DNA of 49,937 nt, taken from contig JAJFIJ010000087.1 in the NCBI GenBank assembly GCA_021775105.1, forward strand, positions 1 through 49,937, read 5' to 3'. The notes below the pieces were generated by a model, which saw only the letters and a list, made by a program, of their open reading frames with translations, did no database searches and was not told where the DNA came from. Each line of letters begins with the position of its first letter. Position 1 is the stretch's first letter. This DNA comes from Rhodospirillales bacterium. Lineage in GTDB: Bacteria; Pseudomonadota; Alphaproteobacteria; Rhodospirillales; Casp-alpha2. Shown here one piece after another: positions 42,327 through 49,937 of this stretch. The translations under genes and the position numbers were made by a program.

Positions 42327-43487
42327 CTATCCCGCCAACTTCATGCCATCTGAGGCAAAGCGTGGCATCACCTGTTCGGTGAACATGTGCACACTTTTCA
42401 TCACGTCGTCATGCGGCACGCCCGGGAAGTTCGACCAGACTTGCAGGTTTTGCAGGTTCAGCTCGTCACGCAGTTCCTCGATTTTGCCAGCCACATAATC
42501 CGGCGTTCCGAACAGAAGATTACGCGGATGCAGGAAATCATAGGTCAAAAGGTCAAGCTTGCCCGGAGTTTCCGGCAGTTCCTCGCCCGGGTCCATGTGA
42601 TTGCCCAAACCACGCCAGTGCGCAATCCAGCGAAGATAGGTGAGAATGCCCTCGCCTGCTTTTTCCTCGGCTTCATCCATACTGTCAGCAACGAACATAT
42701 CGCGGACCAGACAGATACCCTCGCCTAATGGAACATCGCGGCCTTCGGCTTCCGATTTGGCCTTCTGATAGACCTCAAAGCGCTGTTTCAGCGCCTTGAC
42801 GGTGGGAATCCACATGATGGTGTTAAGCCCGTTGCGCGCCGCCCAGTCAATCGACATGTGCCCGTCGACAACCTGCCAGAGCGGCGGATGCGGTGTCTGT
42901 AGGGGGCGTGGCACCAGCCCGATCTGTTTGAGCTCATTGGTTTTCGTATTTACCAGTTCCGGTGTCGGCGGACTCATGTCGTGTTGCCAGGTAAAACCCG
43001 GAGCAGGGTACGTGTAAAACTCGCCCTGGTGACTGAACAGCTCCTGCGTCCAGGCTTTCTTCATGATTTGCAGGGATTCGTCGAACAGCCGGAAGTTTTT
43101 GCCCTGATCTTTCAAATCGGCATCGACGTTCATGTGGATGGCTTCGCGTCCATAAACACCTCGCCCGAGGCCAACCTCTATCCGTCCGCCGGACATCTGG
43201 TCCAGCATTGCGATATCTTCCGCAACCCGAAGCGGATTCCAGAAGGTGATGATATTGGCCGCCTGCCCGATCCGAATATCCTTTGTTCGGGCCGCGATAT
43301 CAGCACTCATCATCAGGGGATTGGGGCAGGCATCCATGCCTTCATGATTTAAGTGGTGTTCGGTGAACCAGATTGAATTCCATCCGGTTTGATCGCAATA
43401 ACGAGCAATGTCGCGGGTCTCATCGAGAACCTGCGTATAGGGTTTGTGGGTTGTATTGGTTAGATTACAAAAATAGCCGAATTTCAT
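42327..43487 (-). CDS. Luciferase-like (LLM class) flavin-dependent monooxygenase
   Basis: The 386-aa TIM-barrel protein belongs to the bacterial luciferase family, which uses reduced FMN and O2. It starts MKFGYFCNLTNTTHKPY and shows SIWFTEHHLNHEGMDACPNPLMM, IRIGQAANIITFWNPLRVAEDIAMLDQMSGGRIEVGLGRG and later PPLWQVVDGHMS. GGAGG is six bases before the ATG at 43487, which is why the longer frame to 43583 is not used. It is the first gene of the operon that ends with a flavin reductase. The substrate is unknown. Confidence 0.88.
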   Translation of the reverse strand: MKFGYFCNLTNTTHKPYTQVLDETRDIARYCDQTGWNSIWFTEHHLNHEGMDACPNPLMMSADIAARTKDIRIGQAANIITFWNPLRVAEDIAMLDQMSGGRIEVGLGRGVYGREAIHMNVDADLKDQGKNFRLFDESLQIMKKAWTQELFSHQGEFYTYPAPGFTWQHDMSPPTPELVNTKTNELKQIGLVPRPLQTPHPPLWQVVDGHMSIDWAARNGLNTIMWIPTVKALKQRFEVYQKAKSEAEGRDVPLGEGICLVRDMFVADSMDEAEEKAGEGILTYLRWIAHWRGLGNHMDPGEELPETPGKLDLLTYDFLHPRNLLFGTPDYVAGKIEELRDELNLQNLQVWSNFPGVPHDDVMKSVHMFTEQVMPRFASDGMKLAG

Positions 43488-43661
43488 GATGTCCTCCGTT
43501 GTCAGAAACAAACCAGGACACACACCGTTTAGACTCACTGCCTGTGGACTTGAGTACTGGTCGGCAAGACCAGATACCCCCATCTATCATTGAGTCGATT
43601 CAGAAATCAAGTAATTTTAAAGTGCAGCTCCAGAGCGCAGGTATTAACGAGGGGAAGAAAA

Positions 43662-44381
43662 ATGCTAAACAGGGATGTGGTCAAGGCCGTCATTTTCGAT
43701 ACTTTTGGTACCGTTGTCGACTGGCGATCATCAGTAGCGGCGGAAGGAAAATCTGCGGCCCATTCCAACGGGCTCACTGAATTTGACGGCGATGCCTTCG
43801 CCGATGCCTGGCGAGCCGGTTACGCTCCGAAGATGAAAGAAGTTCGCGATGGAAAACGACCGTGGACAACCAACGATGTTCTGCATCGCGAACGGCTGGA
43901 TGACATCGTCGCCGATTTCAATCTGGAAGAACTGGATGAAATCGCGCGCAGTGAGTTGAACCGGGCCTGGCATCGGTTAACTCCGTGGCCGGACTCCGTA
44001 CCGGGCCTCCATCGCCTGAAAAAGCGTTATATTATCTCGACATTTTCCAATGGCAGTTTCGGCCTGTTGGTCAATATGGCAAAATACAGCGGTTTACCTT
44101 GGGATGGTATTCTAAACTCCGATATGTTCCGCGCCTTTAAACCGGCAAAAGAATGTTACCTCGGAGCAATTGAACTGCTTGGTGGCGATCCGACGTCAGT
44201 GATGTTGTGCGCGGCCCATAATGACGATCTGTCACATGCGCGGAAACACGGTATGCAAACGGCGTTTGTGAACCGGCCTCTTGAACATGGCCCCCAGCAG
44301 ACAACGGACCTGAAGGCCGAACAGGATTGGGAAATCATTGCATCAAGTATTGAGGAAATTGCCGACCGAATGGGCTGTTAA
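43662..44381 (+). CDS. Haloacid dehalogenase type II-like HAD hydrolase
   Basis: The 239-aa protein has the HAD nucleophile D13 in AVIFDTFGTVVDWRS, the motif II serine in ISTFSNGS, the lysine in FKPAKECY and the last motif AAHNDDLSHARKHGM. The overall plan is that of L-2-haloacid dehalogenases, but the tryptophan and other substrate residues of the characterised enzymes are not all kept (NDD instead of NAWD), so true dehalogenation is uncertain. The ATG at 43662 follows GAGGGGAAG. It is divergent from the monooxygenase operon, and its stop overlaps that of the convergent 118-aa gene in TTAA. Confidence 0.82.
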   Translation: MLNRDVVKAVIFDTFGTVVDWRSSVAAEGKSAAHSNGLTEFDGDAFADAWRAGYAPKMKEVRDGKRPWTTNDVLHRERLDDIVADFNLEELDEIARSELNRAWHRLTPWPDSVPGLHRLKKRYIISTFSNGSFGLLVNMAKYSGLPWDGILNSDMFRAFKPAKECYLGAIELLGGDPTSVMLCAAHNDDLSHARKHGMQTAFVNRPLEHGPQQTTDLKAEQDWEIIASSIEEIADRMGC

Positions 44382-44734
44382 AACATCCCATCGCCGTCAT
44401 CAAAGCCGTCTTCGTCATCGCCGAACAGATTTTCGACATAGCTGAATTCTTTACGGAACCCCCGTCTGGAACGAAGTTTTTCCTGGGCGCCTTCGGGGAA
44501 ATCGGTAAACATGATGACATTTTTGTCGATCAGAATATCGACCAAATCCTCCATGACGCGAGACAACGCCAAATCGGACTGGACCCAGTCGTCTTGTTTC
44601 AGGACAGAGGGGATATTCTTCTGGATAAAGGCCAGCAAGGTTGGATCGTTGGGCTCGACCTCTTCCGCTCCATCTATATGATCTTCGTAAACGGCGAGGA
44701 TATTCCCTTCCCCATCGCGATGTACAAACGGCAT
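44378..44734 (-). CDS. Small acidic conserved protein (118 aa)
   Basis: A soluble protein with N-terminus MPFVHRDGEGNILAVYEDHIDGAEEV, then the helix-rich VMEDLVDILIDKNVIMFTDFPEGAQEKLRSRRGFR and a very acidic tail (FGDDEDGFDDGDGMF). Proteins with this layout are common in proteobacteria and are often mis-annotated as tryptophan synthase beta-like; no function is established. It is transcribed alone and ends tail to tail with the HAD gene, sharing the bases TTAA. Confidence 0.75.
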   Translation of the reverse strand: MPFVHRDGEGNILAVYEDHIDGAEEVEPNDPTLLAFIQKNIPSVLKQDDWVQSDLALSRVMEDLVDILIDKNVIMFTDFPEGAQEKLRSRRGFRKEFSYVENLFGDDEDGFDDGDGMF

Positions 44735-44950
44735 GTCGGATTCTCACAACTGTTCCTGCAGATACCACAGTTTACCCGACCCTAACCAGAGAAGGGAAAT
44801 AAATACCACCGGCCACCCATATTATACTGCCTCCCCAAAACATGGTTAATGATTGTTAACCAGCTTTCTTAAATTCCCGTTCATCACTGCCGCGTAAGTT
44901 GGGAGTTCGTGCGGCCTTTGGGCGCGCCGGGAATTTAGGGGGAGAAAATC

Positions 44951-45388
44951 ATGAACCTGAAAAAACATCTCTATACGTTGGCCTGCACAGTTGTTGCCGC
45001 CGGAGCAGCCGGAACCGCACAGGCAGGCGATACAACACAAGCGAATTGGTTCAAAGTGCTAGATTGGGATGCAGATGGCAGTGTGTCGCTGGTTGAACTC
45101 CAGGCGGCCCGCAATACCCGCTTTTTCAATCTGGATGGCAACAAAGATTATAGGCTGTCCCGCCAGGAAACTTCCCGCAATGCCGACTGGAAAAGCCGAT
45201 TCGACCGCCTTGATGCGAATGAAGACGGGCACATTTCACTGGCTGAGTTTGAAACAAAGGGGCGCACACGCTTTCAGGCAATTGACGAAAATCGCGATGG
45301 CCAGATTACACCTCACGAGGCGCTCGCCTTTCAACGCAAGGTTCGGCGGCACTGGGAACAGAATCTGAAAGCGCGTAAATCCAGTTAA
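44951..45388 (+). CDS. Exported EF-hand calcium-binding protein
   Basis: The 145-aa product has a signal peptide (about 1-25, ending GTAQA) and four EF-hand loops: 38-49 (DWDADGSVSLVE), 62-73 (DGNKDYRLSRQE), 88-99 (DANEDGHISLAE) and 112-123 (DENRDGQITPHE). All have acidic or polar ligands at the first, third and fifth positions and glutamate at the twelfth, so binding is likely at most sites. It should act in the periplasm as a calcium buffer, sensor or stability factor. A strong GGGGGAGA precedes the ATG. It ends convergently with the MFS gene through a shared TTAA. Confidence 0.88.
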   Translation: MNLKKHLYTLACTVVAAGAAGTAQAGDTTQANWFKVLDWDADGSVSLVELQAARNTRFFNLDGNKDYRLSRQETSRNADWKSRFDRLDANEDGHISLAEFETKGRTRFQAIDENRDGQITPHEALAFQRKVRRHWEQNLKARKSS

Positions 45389-46596
45389 TTTTGTTTTCGC
45401 GCCAGCAACACAAAAACTAGCCCGACAACCAGAACCAATGACGCCAGGGCGAAGGCCGTCGTATAACTTCCAACACCTGAATAAATAGCGGTGAAGACCG
45501 CCGGGCCAACAACCACGCCAAAGAAAGTCACAAACAGTGCCGCGCCGGTGGCACTGCCGATCAGATGCGATGGTGCCAGTCTTGCGACTTCTGCAAGATA
45601 GACCCCGTTCCAGCCAACGGCAGTAAACCCGAACATCGCAAGCACGGCATAAACCTGAAGATCCGGCGTTTGCGGGTTTAGAAAACTGGTTAGCATAGCG
45701 GCGGTGATAGTGATCAGGGTTATCGCCGTCAGAACCTTGTTACCATCCCGAAGGCGATCCGCCGCCCATCCCCAGAAAACGCGGCCACTGGCTCCGGCAA
45801 CCTGAAGCACGGCCAGGACAATTCCTGCCTCAATCAGCGTAAACTCAACGTCCGTTACCAGCATTGTCACGGCAAATGTCGTCAGACTGACCTGCATGGC
45901 GGAAAACGCGAACGATCCCAGCGAAATCAACCTGAGCCCCCGGTGCGCCCAAACCATGCGTACATCGCGAAGGGGGGCAGCAGTGAATTCAACATCCGGA
46001 TCACGCTCCTGGTCCCATGATGGTCTTAACGACTGGATCAGAACCATTAGCGTTACGGTCACGGTCGCGCCGGCCAACAGTGCAGCCTGCCAGCCAAATT
46101 CGACTGCAATGGTCGGCGCAAACAGGCCGGCGGCGATTCCACCCAGAGGCACACCCGTCTGCTTGATCGAAAAGATCAAATTGCGGTTCGCTGGTGCCGT
46201 TACTTTCATCAACATATGGGCAGCGGGTGGATTGGTCAGGCCATATCCAAGACCGATCAACAGCGCACCAATCGCGATCGCGCTCAGCAGGGGGGCTGCT
46301 GTCAGAGCACAGCCCGAGGCGGCAAAGGCAAGGGCTATCTGTGAACAGCGAAGCGGACCGAACCGCCGGACAATAGTACCGCCCAGAACCGATGTCGCCA
46401 TCGCCCCGATATAGGCGAAACTGACCTGCACCCCGATAAGTGAGGTATCCACCCCATGCGCAGTTGCCAGTTCCGGAGCGATCGTCGCGGGCAGGATAAC
46501 AATCATGCTCGCCAACGCCTGGACCAGTGTCGTGATACAAACCACTGTAAGCAGGTTCAGGTTCTGATGAGGTGTGGTGTTTTCTGACATGATCAT
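45385..46596 (-). CDS. Major facilitator superfamily transporter
   Basis: The 403-aa protein has 12 predicted membrane helices with a central loop around residues 200-215 (SWDQERDPDVEF), and the MFS pattern GGTIVRRFGPLRC after helix 2 and GWAADRLRDGNKV after helix 8. It resembles anion:cation or multidrug-type permeases, with substrate unknown. Start codons at 46596 and 46590 are both possible. A near-palindromic TetR-type site lies 26 bases upstream, so expression is probably repressed until an effector is present; no TetR gene is in the window. Confidence 0.88.
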   Translation of the reverse strand: MIMSENTTPHQNLNLLTVVCITTLVQALASMIVILPATIAPELATAHGVDTSLIGVQVSFAYIGAMATSVLGGTIVRRFGPLRCSQIALAFAASGCALTAAPLLSAIAIGALLIGLGYGLTNPPAAHMLMKVTAPANRNLIFSIKQTGVPLGGIAAGLFAPTIAVEFGWQAALLAGATVTVTLMVLIQSLRPSWDQERDPDVEFTAAPLRDVRMVWAHRGLRLISLGSFAFSAMQVSLTTFAVTMLVTDVEFTLIEAGIVLAVLQVAGASGRVFWGWAADRLRDGNKVLTAITLITITAAMLTSFLNPQTPDLQVYAVLAMFGFTAVGWNGVYLAEVARLAPSHLIGSATGAALFVTFFGVVVGPAVFTAIYSGVGSYTTAFALASLVLVVGLVFVLLARKQN

Positions 46597-46621
46597 TTCA
46601 AATTTAACGAAAGAAAAGAGA

Positions 46622-46635
46622 TGACCAATCGGTCA
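46622..46635. promoter_or_regulatory. TetR-type operator upstream of the MFS gene
   Basis: TGACCAATCGGTCA is a 14-base palindrome with one mismatched pair, of the TGACC...GGTCA kind often bound by TetR-family repressors. It lies in the gap between the MFS gene and the divergent EEP gene, 26 bases before the transporter start and 87 before the EEP start, so it could control both. Confidence 0.45.
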
Positions 46636-46721
46636 GGGTTTGTAAACATCACTTTTCACGAACATCAGGATGAAACCCAAGCCTTCGGGGACAGATTGAC
46701 AATCAACAGCGAGGCGGAACG

Positions 46722-47606
46722 ATGAAGCTGGTTAGCTACAATATTCAATACGGTATCGGCAAAGACGGGAATCTCAACCTTCCCCGGATCGCCGAAGAAA
46801 TTGGGGATGCTGACGTTATCGCCTTGCAGGAAGTAGAGCGGTTCAATTCGGAAACCGGGATGACGGATCAGGTTGCGGAACTGTCGACGCTTTTTCCTGA
46901 TCACTATGTCGTTTATGGCCCAGGCCTTGATCTTGACGCCAGCTTTCGTGATGACAACGGAAATCTGGTTAACCGACGGCGGCATTTTGGCAATATGCTG
47001 CTCTCGAAAACACCCATCCTGTCGAGCCGCAACCATCTCCTTCCCCGTTTTGGACTTGTCGAACAACTGACCCTGCAACGCTCGATGATTGAAGGCGTAA
47101 TAAGCTGCGATCTTGGTCTGATCCGGTTTTACTCCGTGCATCTCGGCCATTCATCGGCGGAAGAGCGTGAGCGCCAGATCGGGTATCTGATGGATGTATT
47201 GCATGATGCACCGGATCAGGGCGGTGCCTGGTCCGGAAACAAGGCACCAGCGCACTGGAAGGCCGACGGATCAGGGGAACCCCCAATGCCACGCCCGGCT
47301 ATCTTCATGGGTGATTTTAACCTGACGCCGGATTTCGGGGAGTACGAGCTGTTGGCCGGACGCTGGGATGACTGGTACGGGCGGGCGACGCCGAAGAATG
47401 GCCTGATTGACGCCTGGATCGGGTGCGGCAATATAACCGATGCGCCGGACGGCATCACCTGTCCCAGTGTCACCAAAAACCCGATGCGCATCGACTATGC
47501 CTTTGTCAGCACTGATCTGGCACCGGCGCTTAAATTCATGCGAGTCGGTCTGGATGCCGTCGGCTCAGACCATCAGCCGATTTTTATCGAAATGGGAGCG
47601 GTATAG
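46722..47606 (+). CDS. Endonuclease/exonuclease/phosphatase-family protein, cytoplasmic
   Basis: The 294-aa EEP-fold protein has no signal peptide. Motifs in order are LVSYNIQYGIGKD, IALQEVERF, VHLGHSSAEERERQIGYL, IFMGDFNLTPDFGEYELL and the last VGSDHQPIFIEM, so the metal and catalytic residues are present. It could act on nucleic acids, phosphoinositol-like head groups or other phosphodiesters. It differs from the exported relative at 12457-13512 in length and signal. It is divergent from the MFS gene. Confidence 0.85.
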   Translation: MKLVSYNIQYGIGKDGNLNLPRIAEEIGDADVIALQEVERFNSETGMTDQVAELSTLFPDHYVVYGPGLDLDASFRDDNGNLVNRRRHFGNMLLSKTPILSSRNHLLPRFGLVEQLTLQRSMIEGVISCDLGLIRFYSVHLGHSSAEERERQIGYLMDVLHDAPDQGGAWSGNKAPAHWKADGSGEPPMPRPAIFMGDFNLTPDFGEYELLAGRWDDWYGRATPKNGLIDAWIGCGNITDAPDGITCPSVTKNPMRIDYAFVSTDLAPALKFMRVGLDAVGSDHQPIFIEMGAV

Positions 47607-47630
47607 AGCTCGCCATTCATCACGTGAGTG

Positions 47631-48149
47631 CTACAGGCTCTTTTGGAAATGATAACGGCGGATACCGCCGCCAACTGTCTTGTTGCTGGGCGACCCGGCG
47701 ACCTCTTCACGGACAAGCTGATACCCTGCATTTCGATAAAAAGACAAGGCCTCGGACTGTACTTCAGAGGTACTGAGGTCAAGTCTCGACAAATGGTGGA
47801 TGCGGCAATGATCTTCGGCAAATTGCAACATTTTCTGAGCGATCCCGCGACGACGCCAATCGGGGTCAACATACATGCGCCGAAGCTCCATGGCCTCCGG
47901 TCCTGACGGTTCCAGCCCGAACATGCCAACAACCCGAATGCCAATAACGGCAACCCAGAAAGCACCGCTCTTTTCACCATAATATTCCGAAATTCGGTCG
48001 ATTTCTTCGCGTAACGCGGAAACAATATAAGCCTCAAACGCGTCTTTCAGATCGGCTGGCGCAAGCAGCCGATTGATCCTGATAAATAGCTCCCGCACTT
48101 CAGGTGCATCCGCCTCGGCGAACGGGCGAATGATGATGTGATCATTCAT
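47631..48149 (-). CDS. GNAT family N-acetyltransferase
   Basis: The 172-aa protein has the acetyl-CoA-binding motif A as MYVDPDWRRRGIAQKMLQFAEDH near residue 90, preceded by the beta strand AFWVAVIGIRVVGMFGLEP and followed by LDLSTSEVQSEALSFYRNAGYQ, a typical GNAT end. It transfers an acetyl group to an unknown amine. It is transcribed in the same direction as flgG, 19 bases beyond that gene's stop, and converges on the EEP gene. Confidence 0.88.
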   Translation of the reverse strand: MNDHIIIRPFAEADAPEVRELFIRINRLLAPADLKDAFEAYIVSALREEIDRISEYYGEKSGAFWVAVIGIRVVGMFGLEPSGPEAMELRRMYVDPDWRRRGIAQKMLQFAEDHCRIHHLSRLDLSTSEVQSEALSFYRNAGYQLVREEVAGSPSNKTVGGGIRRYHFQKSL

Positions 48150-48168
48150 AAAGACGGGGCCCTCCTGA

Positions 48169-48948
48169 TTATCCTCTGCCCGGCGCCATCATTTCATCAG
48201 CCGTTTTCATGACCTTTGAATTCATGTCATAGGCCCGCTGTGCACGGATCAGATTGGTGATTTCTTCAATCGGATTGACGTTGGAACTTTCAACAAACCC
48301 CTGAAGAATAGTCCCGCCACCATCTTCACCGGCAGCGACAATCGACGCCCCCCCTGACTGCGTCGTCGGCACATAAAGATTATCGCCGACTGCTTTCAAA
48401 CCACCCTGATTGGGGAACAGCACCAGCTGTATGGTGCCAACATTGGACGGTTCCTGTTGACCTGGTATCGTTGCCAGTACAGTACCGGTTGAATTAACGG
48501 TGATGTCACGGGCATTAGTCGGCACTGTTATATTGGGCAGCACCGGGAAACCATCGTGGGTCACGATGATTCCATCCGGGCTGAGTTGGAACGTCCCGTC
48601 ACGGGTAAATGCCGTTTCCCCATTGGGCAGTTGGACCTGAAAATAGCCAGCCCCCTCAACGGCAAGGTCAAGTGGATTTGCCGTTGATTTCAGGTGCCCC
48701 TGCGCTGCAATTCGATAGACCGAACTCGCCTTGACGCCAAGTCCGGTATGGACACCCCCCGGAACCGTCTCACCGGGGCTGGATGATATGCTGGCCGGCC
48801 GACTCATATTTTTGTAAATCAGATCATTGAATTCGGTTCGACGCCGCTGAAAACCGGTGGTGTTCATGTTTGCCAGATTGTTGGCCACCGTTTCCGTTCG
48901 GCGCTCCTGAGCCATCATGCCCGTCGCTGATATCTGCAAGGCTAACAT
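48169..48948 (-). CDS. flgG: Flagellar basal-body rod protein FlgG
   Basis: Distal rod protein of the flagellum. The 259-aa product is full length: N-terminal LQISATGMMAQERRTETVANNLANMNTTGFQ, the middle NPLDLAVEGAGYFQVQ and the C-terminal SNVNPIEEITNLIRAQRAYDMNSKVMKTADEMM. I chose the ATG at 48948 (MLALQISATG) with GAGG eight bases upstream, as flagellar rod proteins begin so; the frame opens earlier at 48975. It is isolated: no flgF, flgA or flgH is beside it, and a GNAT gene follows. It may be a second copy. FlgF is less likely given the NMNTTGFQRRRTEF motif. Confidence 0.9.
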   Translation of the reverse strand: MLALQISATGMMAQERRTETVANNLANMNTTGFQRRRTEFNDLIYKNMSRPASISSSPGETVPGGVHTGLGVKASSVYRIAAQGHLKSTANPLDLAVEGAGYFQVQLPNGETAFTRDGTFQLSPDGIIVTHDGFPVLPNITVPTNARDITVNSTGTVLATIPGQQEPSNVGTIQLVLFPNQGGLKAVGDNLYVPTTQSGGASIVAAGEDGGGTILQGFVESSNVNPIEEITNLIRAQRAYDMNSKVMKTADEMMAPGRG

Positions 48949-49200
48949 TTTAAGGTCCTCAATATTCCCGTTCATTTTTTCCGTCCACCGGTCAAGCCGG
49001 GTGATCGGTCTGCCAAATGTAATGCAGAAGACGTGCCAGTTTTTTATTTGTTTATTTTCAATAACTTATGGTTACTTAATATTGCAAACAGGATAAATAC
49101 CTCCTGTCATTTCGGCCTCTGGGCAGGTTTTGCCCGTTCTGTCCGCAGGTGCCAAACCGGGCTATAGTGGAATTGGAAAAATACACAGGGAGCCCAGAGC

Positions 49201-49584
49201 ATGTTTACCCACCACAATCCGGACACTGTTATCCAACCCGCATCAAAATACAGTCAGGCCGTCGCCGCCCCGGCAACAGCGCGCTGGTTATACGTTTCAG
49301 GCCAGATCGGCCTGACCGCAGAAGGCAATCTGGCGGGCGATTCAGCGGCCCAGATGGAACAATGCTGGCACAATATTCTGGCGATTCTGGCCGATGCCGA
49401 CATGGGGTCGGAAAACCTGGTCAAAATTACCGCTTACCTGACCAATGCCGAAGATATCGGCATTTACCGAGAGATCCGCGACCGCATGATAAACGGGCAG
49501 AAAACCGCTTCGACAATGGTTGTTATCAGCGCCCTCGCCCGCCCCGACCTGACGGTCGAGATTGAAGCCATCGCCGCTGGTTAA
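49201..49584 (+). CDS. RidA/YjgF/UK114 family protein
   Basis: The 127-aa product is of the small enamine/imine deaminase family that removes reactive intermediates from PLP enzymes. It has the N-terminal NPDTVIQPASKYSQAV, VSGQIGL, then QMEQCWHNILAILADADMGSENLVKITAYLTN and the end RPDLTVEIEAIAAG. A possible catalytic arginine is in ALARPDLTVEIE; the spacing to the final beta strand is shorter than in E. coli RidA, so activity is not certain. AGGGAG lies about ten bases before the ATG. It converges with the pirin-like gene, sharing TTAA. Confidence 0.88.
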   Translation: MFTHHNPDTVIQPASKYSQAVAAPATARWLYVSGQIGLTAEGNLAGDSAAQMEQCWHNILAILADADMGSENLVKITAYLTNAEDIGIYREIRDRMINGQKTASTMVVISALARPDLTVEIEAIAAG

Positions 49585-49937
49585 AGAGGCACGTTAACCA
49601 GAACCACTTCAGCCGTATCAACGGCCTCGATCACCAGTTGGGTTTCGTCAGAAACCATCACGCCTGCGCGTGGTGGAGCTTCGATTCCATTGACCCGAAC
49701 CGTGCCTTCAGTTGGCACCAGATAGGCGCCGCGATCTTGACCGACCAGATGGGTAACCGATTGACCTTGAGCGATGATCCCCCCGGATACCGATGCATCC
49801 TGATGGATCAGAAGCGCCCCTTCGTCGCCACGGCGTCCTGATGCCAGAACAGGTAATTCACCCATAACGACATCCTGCGGAAATTTCCTCGCCTCCCAAC
49901 GCGGTTTGTGGCCAGGCGCATCGGTCATAATCCATAT
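49581..49937 (-). CDS. Pirin-like bicupin (YhaK type), C-terminal fragment (5' end outside window)
   Basis: The frame is open to the last base of the window and reads IWIMTDAPGHKPRWEARKFP from there, matching the QIWI...P...G..P...Q..F stretch in the middle of pirin family proteins. The apparent start at 49928 is therefore internal. The C-terminal cupin continues with GALLIHQDASVSGGIIAQGQ and DRGAYLVPTEGTVRVNG. Relatives are quercetinase-like or redox-sensing proteins. The N-terminal cupin with the metal ligands is outside the window, so metal binding cannot be judged. Confidence 0.8.
   Translation of the reverse strand: MWIMTDAPGHKPRWEARKFPQDVVMGELPVLASGRRGDEGALLIHQDASVSGGIIAQGQSVTHLVGQDRGAYLVPTEGTVRVNGIEAPPRAGVMVSDETQLVIEAVDTAEVVLVNVPL

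Noticed and set aside
44844-44861. GGTTAA-N6-TTAACC, resembling a CtrA site
   Set aside because: CtrA sites use TTAA-N7-TTAA; here the spacing is six, and the motif is short in AT-rich intergenic DNA.
1-49937. CRISPR arrays, tRNA or rRNA genes, prophage or transposase genes
   Set aside because: No regularly spaced repeats, no cloverleaf with a TTCRANYC-type arm, and no integrase or transposase motif found while reading either strand.

Overview
The window reads as chromosomal DNA of a free-living, respiring, probably motile alphaproteobacterium, most likely of the Rhodospirillales or a related order. Pointers are the thrC–M16 protease and thrB–rnhA pairs, a tandem glycine riboswitch before gcvT, two perfect FNR/FixK-type boxes, and a ZnuCB transporter behind a Zur-like palindrome. 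Genes are dense, often overlap by 1 to 4 bases and lie on both strands. I see no tRNA, rRNA, CRISPR array, integrase or insertion sequence. The lineage is inferred from protein style, not from a marker gene.

Layout. 1-1323: end of a heme-copper oxidase subunit I and ctaB, with a perfect FNR box between. 1344-3178: Zur-like operator and promoter, a short membrane ORF, znuC and znuB (all minus). 3188-8785: aminotransferase, M32 carboxypeptidase, threonine synthase, M16 protease. 8809-12254: LysR regulator divergent from a cytochrome P460 / DUF417 pair, then a GlxA-type AraC regulator. 12283-14862: palindromic repeat, an operon of an exported endonuclease/phosphatase-fold protein and a membrane protein, and a HAD phosphatase pseudogene. 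14905-22644: small conserved protein, AlgH/YqgE, DsbD/ScsB-type thiol reductase, unknown 292-aa protein, peroxiredoxin with terminator, GcvA-like LysR with a large inverted repeat, an untracked 58-aa protein, rnhA, thrB.

22836-28286 is an envelope cluster: a caspase-fold lipoprotein, a peptidoglycan-binding repeat protein, a lipoprotein and, convergent to them, a membrane adenylate cyclase. 28374-29211 is a diheme cytochrome c under a second FNR box. 29276-34064 is the glycine cleavage operon gcvT-gcvH-gcvP with promoter, tandem riboswitch and terminator. 34077-36382 is an acyl-CoA synthetase / crotonase pair with altered catalytic positions. 36619-39475 holds a membrane ClpP-like protein, a TauE/SafE transporter and an unknown protein.

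39488-43487 is a four-gene minus-strand operon (luciferase-like monooxygenase, alpha/beta hydrolase, aldehyde dehydrogenase, flavin reductase) that looks like a small catabolic pathway, with a type II haloacid dehalogenase-like gene divergent from it. 44378-49937 holds single genes: small conserved protein, EF-hand protein, MFS transporter behind a TetR-type palindrome, endonuclease/phosphatase, GNAT, a lone flgG, RidA and a pirin-like gene cut by the window edge.

The themes are oxygen-responsive respiration, zinc uptake, one-carbon/glycine metabolism, threonine synthesis and envelope stress or signalling. The least explained parts are the caspase/peptidoglycan-binding/lipoprotein/cyclase cluster, the endonuclease-fold plus membrane-protein operon, and several small proteins and palindromes.
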